Origin: Euryarchaeota archaeon SCGC AAA252-I15 | GTDB taxonomy: Archaea > Altiarchaeota > Altiarchaeia > IMC4 > SCGC-AAA252-I15 | Direction: 5' to 3' | DNA: 12,473 bases | Assembly (NCBI GenBank): GCA_000402775.1 | Contig: AQSC01000023.1 | Location: forward strand, 1 to 12,473 | Part shown: one piece after another, positions 6,351 through 11,785 of the stretch | How the letters are laid out: every line of letters begins with the position of its first letter | How positions within the stretch are numbered: position 1 is the first letter of the stretch | The notes under the pieces: model-generated | Told to the model about the DNA's origin: nothing | The model's database searches: none | Seen by the model: only the letters and a program-made list of their open reading frames with translations | Translations under genes and position numbers: made by a program

Positions 6351-7055
6351 CTACTTGTCCTCTACTCCCTTAAGCTTCTTCTTGTAAGTGTGCTCGTGTG
6401 TCAGGTGGTCTAATTGGAGGTAGCAAAGCTTTGAGAATGTGAAGTCTGCCCCCAGTTGTTTCAATAGATTTTGAGAGGTGGTGTTTTTCTGTATGCCAAT
6501 TGCCCGAAAACCCATCTTCTTCGCGGTGATAATATCCCCTTTAGAGTCTCCGATGTAGATGACTTCATCCGGCTTAAACCCGTGTTTTTTGACGATGTGC
6601 TTAAAATTCTCCGCCTTCGGTTTAGGACCCCCAAGTATCTCGTCGAAATAAGCGTCTAGACCGCACTTTCTCGCTGAAGCCACTACATCCCGTTTTTCCT
6701 CCAATGAAAGCAGGAACATGAATTCAGTCTGCTTTTTCACTTCCTTGAGAATGTTCGTGCACTGAACAAGCGGGCATAAAAACATCTTATAGCGGTATCC
6801 CGCACTGAATGCGCTATAAAATTCATTTACCTCTTTTTTAGAAGGTTTCCGTCCAACCAGTTTTTTAATAATCAACTCGATTTTTTCCCTGCGGTTGGCG
6901 TTCCCTCGAAGACTTTGATACCCCTTTCGAACATCTTTTTTAATACCATACTTCGCCGTGAATATTTCAGTGAAAATATTCTCCTTCTCCTTCTCACTCA
7001 TAACGAGAGTGTCGTCGAAATCAAATCCTACAGCCTTAATCTTTGCCAATTTCAA
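6351..7055 (-). CDS. HAD-superfamily hydrolase (phosphoglycolate-phosphatase-like)
   Basis: A cytoplasmic phosphatase of the HAD superfamily, 234 residues. Motif I is DFDDT at 12-16, with Asp12 the nucleophile and Asp14 the acid/base. The motif II serine is Ser117 in FLLSLEEKRD, the motif III lysine is in GGPKPKAEN around 145-147, and motif IV is GDSKGD at 169-174, binding Mg. The helical cap lies between motifs I and II (about 20-95), as in the beta-phosphoglucomutase/Gph group. The substrate cannot be read from sequence; phosphoglycolate, a 3' end left in DNA repair, would suit the neighbouring Ogg2 glycosylase but is inference. The start is a TTG at 7055 in a near-leaderless setting, with another TTG six bases further in, so the exact N-terminus is uncertain by two residues. 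Confidence 0.87.
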   Translation of the reverse strand: MKLAKIKAVGFDFDDTLVMSEKEKENIFTEIFTAKYGIKKDVRKGYQSLRGNANRREKIELIIKKLVGRKPSKKEVNEFYSAFSAGYRYKMFLCPLVQCTNILKEVKKQTEFMFLLSLEEKRDVVASARKCGLDAYFDEILGGPKPKAENFKHIVKKHGFKPDEVIYIGDSKGDIITAKKMGFRAIGIQKNTTSQNLLKQLGADFTFSKLCYLQLDHLTHEHTYKKKLKGVEDK

Positions 7056-7068
7056 GAAACCCTCAAGT

Positions 7069-7081
7069 TTTATTTTAAAGG
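7069..7081 (-). promoter_or_regulatory. TATA box for the HAD-Ogg2 operon
   Basis: On the minus strand this reads CCTTTAAAATAAA, centred about 20-25 bases before the TTG starts at 7055/7049, consistent with a short-leader or leaderless transcript. Confidence 0.45.
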
Positions 7082-7104
7082 AACTTAGACGGCGGAATTA
7101 AATA

Positions 7105-7128
7105 GGTTGCGGTTACTCAAAGGTTACT
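7105..7128. promoter_or_regulatory. Tandem GGTTAC repeats in a divergent promoter region
   Basis: GGTTGC (7105-7110), GGTTACT (7111-7117) and GGTTACT (7122-7128) lie between the divergent HAD and transaldolase promoters. The two exact copies are 11 bases apart, one helical turn, so a protein could bind both on the same face. They may be operator half-sites. Confidence 0.35.
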
Positions 7129-7137
7129 TAATAAAGT

Positions 7138-7147
7138 ATTTTTTATG
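7138..7147 (+). promoter_or_regulatory. TATA-like box for the transaldolase-epimerase operon
   Basis: ATTTTTTATG lies about 50 bases before the TTG start, predicting transcription start near 7168 and a leader of about 25 bases, long enough for the Shine-Dalgarno at 7183-7188. Confidence 0.45.
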
Positions 7148-7182
7148 TACGAATCTTATTTTAGAGTTGAACAAATTCACAA

Positions 7183-7188
7183 GAGGTG
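7183..7188 (+). promoter_or_regulatory. Shine-Dalgarno that fixes the TTG start of transaldolase
   Basis: AGAGGTGAT around 7181-7189 matches the archaeal anti-Shine-Dalgarno and ends 6 bases before TTG 7195. It justifies this rare start codon; there is no competing ATG nearby. Confidence 0.65.
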
Positions 7189-7194
7189 ATTTAA

Positions 7195-8013
7195 TTGAAA
7201 ATATTCATTGACAGTGCGGATATTCTGGAAATCAAGCAGGCTTATGAGTGGGGTGTCGCCGACGGAGTCACGACTAACCCTTCCCTAATTAAGATGGCTG
7301 TGGAAAAGCGTGTGGGGGCGGGTGAAAAAATCAGCATTTCATCTTATCTAAAAGAGATTTTGAAGGTTGCTTCAGGAACTCCCGTAAGCATTGAAGTCAC
7401 AGAGAAAACAGGTGAAGGCATGGTAGAAGAAGGTAAGAAACTTTTCAAGATGTTCAATTCCGTAGCTGAAAATGTCAACATCAAGATTCCCGTAAATCCT
7501 GCATTAGAAGATGCTGATTCAACACACTTCGACGGAATCAAAGCCGTGAAAGAACTTTCAAATTCAGACATCCCAGTAAACTGTACTCTCGTATTCACTC
7601 CCGAGCAGGCTCTTTTAGCTGCGAAGGCTGGGGCTGCCTTTGTAAGTCCCTTCGCGGGGAGGATAGACGACTACATCCGGAAGCAAAATAACATCGAGTT
7701 CGGTAAAAGCGATTATTTCCCCCAGGACGGTTTTGAAAAGGATGGTTTACTGCTTGAAGACAATGGCATAGTCTCTGGTATTGATCTAGTCGCACAGTGT
7801 GTGGAAATACTCGAAAACTACGATCTTGAGGCTGAAGTGATAGCCGCGTCGCTTAGGAATACCCGGCAGGTGAGGGAGGCCGCGCTAGTGGGCGCGCACA
7901 TTGCGACAATCCCTTTTACCGTCATCGCAGACATGCTAAAGCATTATAAGACTTTCGAGGGTATGAAAGCCTTCATCGCAGACATAGTTCCCGATTACGC
8001 GAATTTAGAGTAG
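7195..8013 (+). CDS. tal: Transaldolase (short TalC/fructose-6-phosphate-aldolase-type family)
   Basis: This class I aldolase barrel transfers dihydroxyacetone units between sugar phosphates in the non-oxidative pentose-phosphate pathway. FIDSAD at 4-9 supplies the barrel-top aspartate (Asp6), DGVTTNPSLI at 23-32 is the family signature, and NIKIPV at 95-100 carries the Schiff-base lysine, Lys97. NCTLVFTPEQAL (129-140), SPFAGRIDDY (151-160) and EVIAASLRN (214-222) complete the active site. At 272 residues it is about 50 longer than typical 215-220-residue members. The extra length is an insertion after SPFAGRIDD (about 161-193, rich in charged residues and Asp/Gly) and one near residues 36-48. 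It starts with TTG behind a strong Shine-Dalgarno. The epimerase gene begins two bases after its stop. Confidence 0.92.
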   Translation: MKIFIDSADILEIKQAYEWGVADGVTTNPSLIKMAVEKRVGAGEKISISSYLKEILKVASGTPVSIEVTEKTGEGMVEEGKKLFKMFNSVAENVNIKIPVNPALEDADSTHFDGIKAVKELSNSDIPVNCTLVFTPEQALLAAKAGAAFVSPFAGRIDDYIRKQNNIEFGKSDYFPQDGFEKDGLLLEDNGIVSGIDLVAQCVEILENYDLEAEVIAASLRNTRQVREAALVGAHIATIPFTVIADMLKHYKTFEGMKAFIADIVPDYANLE

Positions 8014-8015
8014 TA

Positions 8016-8690
8016 ATGAAAAAAAGTATCACACACGGCCCTGAATTAAAGCTTATTGCACCCTCGATTATCGCGGAAAATCAGGAAGAATTAAGTGCGC
8101 TCTTAAATCGAATCGACGGAATCTCCCCAATTTTTCAACTTGATATTATGGACGGGGAGTTCGTGCCTACACGCTCACTCGATTTCGACTTTGTAATTCC
8201 CGAAAACGATGCGCACTATGAGGCACACCTCATGGTCGCACGCCCCCGTGAATGGCTGGAAAAGCTTGACGGAATCGCAGGCACAATACTTTTCCCCATT
8301 GAAACAAGTCAGAATCCCAAAGCATTGATTGACGAAGCCCGGAAGAAGGGCATGCGCGTAGGTTTCGTACTGAATCCCTATACTCCTGTATCTGCTGTTA
8401 AACCAATCCTTGACGATATCGATCAAATGCTGGTTATGACCGTTAATCCCGGATTCTATGGCGCCCAATTCCTTCCGGAAACCTTATCCAAAGTAGCAGA
8501 GATCAGACGATTGAAACCAAACATAGACCTTGAAGTCGACGGGGGGATAACAGCCGACACAATCGAAGTTGCAGCCGAAGCTGGGGCAAACAAGTTCGTT
8601 TCAGGGTTATTTGTCGTAAAGTCGGAGGATCCGGGCAAGGCGGTGAAAAATTTACTAGAAAAAATCGGCGCTGGCAATTGGAAGAACTGA
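8016..8690 (+). CDS. Ribulose-phosphate 3-epimerase-like protein, with a missing metal-ligand histidine
   Basis: A TIM-barrel protein of 224 residues, clearly of the Rpe family. APSIIAENQEEL at 15-26, DIMDGEFVPT at 43-52, HLMV at 71-74, LNPYTP at 119-124, VMTVNPGFYGAQF at 140-152, LEVDGGI at 172-178 and FVSG at 194-197. Rpe interconverts ribulose- and xylulose-5-phosphate using a metal bound by His-Asp-His-Asp. Here the first histidine is Gln41 (QLDIMDG instead of the usual HVDVMDG), while Asp43, His71 and Asp175 are kept. The usual H-x-E-A strand is IETS. It may still epimerise with altered metal binding or act on a related ketose phosphate. Coupling to transaldolase supports pentose-phosphate work. 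A T8 run follows the stop. Confidence 0.85.
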   Translation: MKKSITHGPELKLIAPSIIAENQEELSALLNRIDGISPIFQLDIMDGEFVPTRSLDFDFVIPENDAHYEAHLMVARPREWLEKLDGIAGTILFPIETSQNPKALIDEARKKGMRVGFVLNPYTPVSAVKPILDDIDQMLVMTVNPGFYGAQFLPETLSKVAEIRRLKPNIDLEVDGGITADTIEVAAEAGANKFVSGLFVVKSEDPGKAVKNLLEKIGAGNWKN

Positions 8691-8697
8691 AAAAATA

Positions 8698-8705
8698 TTT
8701 TTTTT
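8698..8705 (+). terminator. Poly-T terminator after the epimerase gene
   Basis: Eight T's begin 8 bases after the stop at 8690, preceded by an A-rich stretch and no strong stem. Archaeal RNA polymerase terminates on such T-runs without a hairpin. It separates this operon from the convergent gene at 8803. Confidence 0.6.
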
Positions 8706-8802
8706 GGGTTTGATTCTTCAACGTAATCTGGGTGGCATGCACACATTTTTTCACCGCAGTCTAGGCATTTATTGAAGCATTACTTTATGGGGTTTAGAAA
8801 TA

Positions 8803-9291
8803 TTACTTGCAGTATTGTAGTGCGAATGCCCCGCACCCTTGCTTGCCGCTGGGAACTGACGGACTGCATTCGACGGGCTGGCAAAGGTTTAGTGAGCCGA
8901 TTGTGAATCCTTCCTCGCAGGATTGGTCTTCGCATGGTTTATCGAATTCGCCCCCGCAAAGCGTTGTTGTTGTGGTTGAAGTTGTTGAAGTTGTGGTGGT
9001 GGATGTTGTTGTCGTTGATGTGGTTGTTGACGTCGAAGTTGATGTTGAAGTGGATGTGGAAGTGACCGACTCGTTTACTTCAGGTTCCATGACATTCTCT
9101 TCGTGTGGTATCATAAAGTAGGCTGCCCCGCCCATAGTGATTGTGCCGAGGGAAAACAATATTAGAACCGACATTAATCCCAAAACAATCACCCTCCTCT
9201 GGGGTGAATCCGATTCTACTTCGCCTCGATCTCCTGAAAGCGTGTTTGGGCTGTTCTTCCAGAATTTACTTGCATGTTTTGGTTTTGACAT
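8803..9291 (-). CDS. Membrane-anchored Thr/Ser-rich, Cys-rich surface protein
   Basis: A 162-residue protein with three parts. The cytoplasmic N-terminus (1-33) is basic and hydrophilic. One hydrophobic helix spans about 34-60 (VIVLGLMSVLILFSLG onward) and acts as a signal anchor. An extracellular part follows: a Thr/Ser stalk (75-110) with almost nothing but Thr and Ser, then a small cysteine-rich domain (111-162) with seven cysteines at 112, 120, 125, 137, 142, 153 and 161. The positively charged RR before the helix supports an N-in, C-out orientation. Thr/Ser stalks are typically O-glycosylated spacers in archaeal surface proteins. The odd cysteine number leaves one free for a metal, an intermolecular bridge or a partner. 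I do not recognise the C-terminal domain. Promoter and start look sound. Confidence 0.8.
   Translation of the reverse strand: MSKPKHASKFWKNSPNTLSGDRGEVESDSPQRRVIVLGLMSVLILFSLGTITMGGAAYFMIPHEENVMEPEVNESVTSTSTSTSTSTSTTTSTTTTSTTTTSTTSTTTTTLCGGEFDKPCEDQSCEEGFTIGSLNLCQPVECSPSVPSGKQGCGAFALQYCK
8962..9066. repeat. Microsatellite-like tract encoding the Thr/Ser stalk
   Basis: A run of ACN/TCN codons on the minus strand (GTN/GAN-rich on the plus strand) encodes residues about 76-110 of the surface protein. Such tracts can change length by slippage in units of three without breaking the frame. Confidence 0.7.
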
Positions 9292-9319
9292 TTTAAATTA
9301 GTGTAATCCTTGGGTTGCA

Positions 9320-9330
9320 TAATTAAAAAT
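9320..9330 (-). promoter_or_regulatory. TATA box of the surface-protein gene
   Basis: On the minus strand the sequence from 9333 reads CTCATTTTTAATTATG. The box is about 30 bases before the ATG at 9291, giving a leader of only a few bases. CTCATTTTTA is identical to the element of the divergent redox operon at 9387-9396. Confidence 0.55.
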
Positions 9331-9386
9331 GAGTGTGGTTTCCAAGTGGTAACCAACCCTAAAATGAGTTACCCTACCGATATGAC

Positions 9387-9397
9387 CTCATTTTTAT
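9387..9397 (+). promoter_or_regulatory. BRE/TATA element of the redox operon
   Basis: CTCATTTTTATA ends about 25 bases before ATG 9423, predicting an almost leaderless transcript. It forms a perfect 10-base inverted repeat with the divergent promoter (9324-9333). Confidence 0.6.
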
Positions 9398-9422
9398 ACA
9401 GCATAAAGTAATAAAAACCACA

Positions 9423-9932
9423 ATGGTTCGGGTGGCAATCCTTGCGGAAAACTACTATGAAGATTTGGAACTGAATTACCCATACTACCGCCTAAAAGAG
9501 GAGGGTTTTCAAGTTGATATCGTAGGCACACGCAAGGGTGTCGTCTACCACGGAAAACACGGCTACCCCGTGAAAAGCGATTATGCGACACGGGATGTAA
9601 CAGCAGAAGATTATGACGCGGTAGTAATACCTGGAGGATACGCTCCAGACCACATGAGGCGTCACAAGGCGACTTTGAAGTTCGTCCGAGACATGGACAG
9701 GAAGGGCAAAGTTATTGCAGCAATCTGCCATGGAGGCTGGATGCTCGCATCAGCCTGCGACATCAAGGGCAAGAAAGTCACCTCCTTTTTCGCCATCCGC
9801 GACGACTTGGAGCATGCCGGCGCTAGTTGGGTCGACAGGAAGGTGGTCGTAGATGGCCATATTATTACGTCGCGAAAGCCGGAAGATTTGACTTCTTTTA
9901 CGGGAGAAATAATTAAAAAACTTAAAAAATGA
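9423..9932 (+). CDS. DJ-1/PfpI-family protein
   Basis: A 169-residue cytoplasmic protein close in length and sequence to Pyrococcus PfpI. The nucleophile elbow is AICHGG at 100-105 with Cys102 and His103. Glu13 in YYEDLE sits at the conserved acid that tunes the cysteine. The partner-subunit acid position (PGGYAPDH) carries Asp76 where PfpI has Glu74. DSFx is replaced by TSFFAIRDDLEHAG (120-133), and VVVDGHIITSRKPEDL near the end is the family C-terminal signature. Members have been described as proteases, as glyoxalase III or deglycase-type enzymes and as redox-stress proteins; the sequence does not decide. As first gene of the redox operon, and sharing its start with the wrbA coupling (ATGA), a protective role against oxidative or carbonyl damage is likely. 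Confidence 0.9.
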   Translation: MVRVAILAENYYEDLELNYPYYRLKEEGFQVDIVGTRKGVVYHGKHGYPVKSDYATRDVTAEDYDAVVIPGGYAPDHMRRHKATLKFVRDMDRKGKVIAAICHGGWMLASACDIKGKKVTSFFAIRDDLEHAGASWVDRKVVVDGHIITSRKPEDLTSFTGEIIKKLKK

Positions 9933-10555
9933 GGGTTTTAGTCGTATTCTACTCGATGTACGGGCACGTCTTCCAGATGGCGGAAGCCATAGTAGACGGT
10001 GTAAAGGAAGTTGAGGGTGTGGAAGTCGAGTTGAAAAAAGTACGCGAAACAATCTCACAAGAAGTTTTGGAAAAATCCGGAGCCTTGAAAGCTCAAAAAG
10101 CATTCGAACACGTACCTGAAGTTTCAGTTGATGATCTTGCTTTAGCAGACGCGATCATTTTCGGGACTCCAACCCGGTTCGGGAACATGGCCGGACAAAT
10201 GCGCCAGTTCCTAGACACTACAGGAAGTCTTTGGGCTAATGACGGCCTCGTAGGGAAAGTTGGGAGCGTTTTTACCTGCTCTGCGACACAGCATGGGGGT
10301 CAGGAGACGACAATCACGTCCTTCCACACGACATTGCTCCACCTCGGGATGATCATTGTAGGGTTGCCCTACTCTTATAAAGGTCAATTAATTCTTGATG
10401 AGATTGCGGGCGGATCCCCTTATGGGGCGTCAACTATTTCAGGCCCTGGTAAGGGTGAGCGTAATCCTAGTGAAAATGAGTTGTCTGCAGCGCGTTTTCA
10501 GGGTAAATATGTTGCCGAAATCACGAAGAAGCTTGTGGGTGGTGGAAGTGGGTGA
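9929..10555 (+). CDS. wrbA: WrbA-type NAD(P)H:quinone oxidoreductase
   Basis: A flavodoxin-fold FMN enzyme (EC 1.6.5.2) that reduces quinones by two electrons and so avoids semiquinone and superoxide formation. The 208-residue length is typical. YSMYGHVFQMAEAI (8-21) binds the FMN phosphate, GTPTRFGNMAGQMRQFLD (about 79-96) is the WrbA flavin loop, and TQHGGQETTITSFHTTLLHLGM (around 119-140) is the hallmark WrbA segment. GSPYGASTISGPGKG supports the isoalloxazine-side loop. It overlaps PfpI by four bases, and the downstream rubredoxin-like gene starts inside its last codons. Working beside a rubredoxin, a disulfide reductase and a CuA protein, its physiological electron donor or acceptor may be one of these rather than a free quinone. 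Confidence 0.93.
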   Translation: MRVLVVFYSMYGHVFQMAEAIVDGVKEVEGVEVELKKVRETISQEVLEKSGALKAQKAFEHVPEVSVDDLALADAIIFGTPTRFGNMAGQMRQFLDTTGSLWANDGLVGKVGSVFTCSATQHGGQETTITSFHTTLLHLGMIIVGLPYSYKGQLILDEIAGGSPYGASTISGPGKGERNPSENELSAARFQGKYVAEITKKLVGGGSG

Positions 10556-10694
10556 TAAAAAATTTTTCAGGTGTCACGTTTGTAATGACATTCATCTTGG
10601 GGTGGCTGGGCCTGAAAGTTGCCCGACGTGCGGGGCTAAAAACGCTTACGTGGAGATTGAAGTTTTGGAAGCCGAGTTTGTGATGGGATTATGA
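10548..10694 (+). CDS. Rubredoxin-like small iron/zinc protein
   Basis: A protein of about 48 residues with two cysteine knuckles: RCHVCNDIHLG (Cys9 and Cys12) and CPTCGAKNAYVEI (Cys25 and Cys28). This is the rubredoxin-type metal site seen at the ends of rubrerythrins and in stand-alone archaeal mini-rubredoxins, where it holds one iron for single-electron transfer. The start is uncertain: GTGs occur at 10539, 10542 and 10548, all overlapping the wrbA end. I used 10548, which places the first knuckle at the usual distance from the N-terminus. The stop overlaps the FTR-like gene by four bases. In several archaea, including Methanosarcina as I recall, a rubredoxin domain is fused to an FTR-type disulfide reductase; here the two are separate but coupled. 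Confidence 0.82.
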   Translation: MGDKKFFRCHVCNDIHLGVAGPESCPTCGAKNAYVEIEVLEAEFVMGL

Positions 10695-10957
10695 GGGAGG
10701 GTGAATTGATTAAAGTTTGGGGGGTTTTTGTGAAGAAGTCAGACTTCAAGCTCAACCTTGACGCAGAACACGTAACGGGTGTGGCCGAGGGAGTGCTTGC
10801 AAATGAAAAGACGTACGGACTCAAACTCTGCCCCTGCCGTCTGAGGGATGGGTCGCGAGAGCGCGACTTGGAGTTAATCTGTCCGTGCAATTTCAAGATT
10901 CAGGATGCTTGGCGGGAGAAAGGCCAGTGTTGGTGTGGTCTATTCGAGAAAAAATGA
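10691..10957 (+). CDS. Ferredoxin:thioredoxin-reductase catalytic-subunit-like protein (FTR/FDR)
   Basis: An 88-residue protein with the three FTR cysteine pairs: CPC at 47-49, CPC at 64-66 and CWC at 80-82, followed by GLFEKK at the end (CGLF signature). In FTR these build a 4Fe-4S cluster next to a redox-active disulfide, letting one-electron donors reduce thioredoxins or other disulfides in two steps. Spacings are 14 and 13 residues, against the plant-type 16 and 8, so the loop holding the last pair is longer. No variable (alpha) FTR subunit is present, which fits the archaeal and bacterial FDR type. The nearest likely electron donor is the coupled rubredoxin just upstream. The stop overlaps the cupredoxin start by four bases. 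No thioredoxin is encoded in the window. Confidence 0.88.
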   Translation: MREGELIKVWGVFVKKSDFKLNLDAEHVTGVAEGVLANEKTYGLKLCPCRLRDGSRERDLELICPCNFKIQDAWREKGQCWCGLFEKK

Positions 10958-11421
10958 AGATAACATATACTGTATTGATTGGGATTTTATTCTTTTCAGG
11001 TTGCTTGGACGGTCAAGCACCTCAAGATCAATTTGCAGGTCAACAACCGGAGTCCATAATCCTGTCTTCAACTTCTACGAGTCTTTCCATTTCCGAACCC
11101 TCAACGACCCTTATAACTGAATCAACTACTTCAATTTCAAAACCCGGTTTGCATGAAATTGATTTAGAGGCGAAAAGATTCGAATACACTCCTTCAGAAA
11201 TCAGGGTAAAGAAGGGGGATATCCTGATTTTAAGGCTGACGAGCACGGATGTGGATCACGGATTCACAATAGACGAATACGATATTAAAGTTGACCTGCC
11301 TGCGAAAGAGACCAAGATACTACAATTCACAGCCGACAAAGCCGGTGAATTCGCGTACTACTGCTCGATCTATTGTGGTAGCGAACACGAGTCTATGAAA
11401 GGTAAATTAATCGTTGAATAA
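10954..11421 (+). CDS. Lipoprotein with a CuA-type cupredoxin domain
   Basis: A 155-residue exported protein. MKITYTVLIGILFFSGC is a short signal peptide ending in a lipobox (LFFSGC, lipidated Cys17). A Ser/Thr/Gln-rich tether follows (about 18-62), then a cupredoxin domain (66-155). The CuA motif is C-x3-C-x3-H-x2-M: Cys137, Cys141, His145 and Met148 in YYCSIYCGSEHESM, with the remote ligand His102 in DVDHGF. This is the dinuclear copper site of cytochrome oxidase subunit II and nitrous-oxide reductase. Lacking membrane helices, it is a stand-alone CuA electron carrier on the outer face of the membrane. An upstream in-frame ATG at 10885 lies inside the FTR gene; ATG 10954 is preferred because it starts the signal peptide and overlaps the FTR stop. 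It is followed by a small membrane frame. Confidence 0.9.
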   Translation: MKITYTVLIGILFFSGCLDGQAPQDQFAGQQPESIILSSTSTSLSISEPSTTLITESTTSISKPGLHEIDLEAKRFEYTPSEIRVKKGDILILRLTSTDVDHGFTIDEYDIKVDLPAKETKILQFTADKAGEFAYYCSIYCGSEHESMKGKLIVE

Positions 11422-11642
11422 AGTTAATCTCAGAAATCGCGTACTACCCAGTCCTTGGATTTCCGTTTGTATTACTGCTTGGTATATCCACATTTCTTTG
11501 TCTTATAATAACTGCAGCAATCCCCTCTCTTTTGAAAAAGGGATTCCGATTAATACCCCTTAAATGGCATCCTAGAATTGCAGTTTTAAAAATAATCATC
11601 GCATTAATCCATGCAACACTCATAATCTCATCCAACAGGTGA
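11418..11642 (+). CDS. Small two-helix membrane reading frame with paired histidines, no canonical start
   Basis: An open frame of 74 codons overlaps the cupredoxin stop and ends at TGA 11640. It contains no ATG, GTG or TTG; the first codon after the preceding in-frame stop is ATA at 11418. The composition is nevertheless convincingly protein-like. One helix runs from about residue 9 (YYPVLGFPFVLLLGISTFL...) to 34, then a basic loop KKGFRLIPLKWHPR, then a second helix IAVLKIIIALIHATLII. The W-H in the loop and I-H in the second helix resemble heme-b ligand patterns of cytochrome-b561- or ferric-reductase-like helices. Possible readings are a real gene with a non-standard start, translation by re-initiation or frameshift from the cupredoxin, or a gene that lost its start. 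The similarity to heme proteins is a weak, by-eye judgement. Confidence 0.5.
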   Translation: MKLISEIAYYPVLGFPFVLLLGISTFLCLIITAAIPSLLKKGFRLIPLKWHPRIAVLKIIIALIHATLIISSNR

Positions 11643-11652
11643 TTGATACGCT

Positions 11653-11703
11653 AGGCAAACCGACCCCTTAAAAGGGTCGGTATCTCTATTGGTCGGTTTG
11701 CCT
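11653..11703. repeat. 13-bp perfect inverted repeat enclosing a competing inner hairpin
   Basis: The outer arms 11653-11665 (AGGCAAACCGACC) and 11691-11703 are perfect complements. The left arm can instead pair locally: ACCGACCC (11659-11666) with GGGTCGGT (11674-11681) over a 7-base loop. The two folds exclude each other. No T-run follows on either strand, so it is not an ordinary terminator. Confidence 0.65.
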
Positions 11704-11733
11704 GCGTGTAAAAAATTCGGTGGATGGACCCTA

Positions 11734-11773
11734 AGCGGCCTAGAAGCTGACGGCTTCAGCCGTCGGTTCCGCT
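11734..11773. repeat. Second structured element upstream of the zinc-finger frame
   Basis: GACGGC (11749-11754), loop TTCA, GCCGTC (11759-11764) forms a strong stem, closed further out by AGCGG (11734-11738) and CCGCT (11769-11773). An alternative stem GAAGC/GCTTC (11743-11757) overlaps it. A T/A box at 11709-11717 (TAAAAAATT) would start a transcript close to 11738, at the base of this element. Confidence 0.5.
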
Positions 11774-11785
11774 GAATTATTTCAC

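Noticed and set aside
8807..9121. Plus-strand frame encoding a long Val/Glu/Asp run opposite the surface protein
   Set aside because: It is the antisense reading of the Thr/Ser codon tract; the minus-strand frame has a signal anchor, a sensible domain order and a promoter.
10885..10953. Upstream extension of the cupredoxin from ATG 10885
   Set aside because: It would bury the signal peptide and lipobox inside the protein and overlaps the essential C-terminal cysteines of the FTR gene; ATG 10954 gives a proper lipoprotein start.
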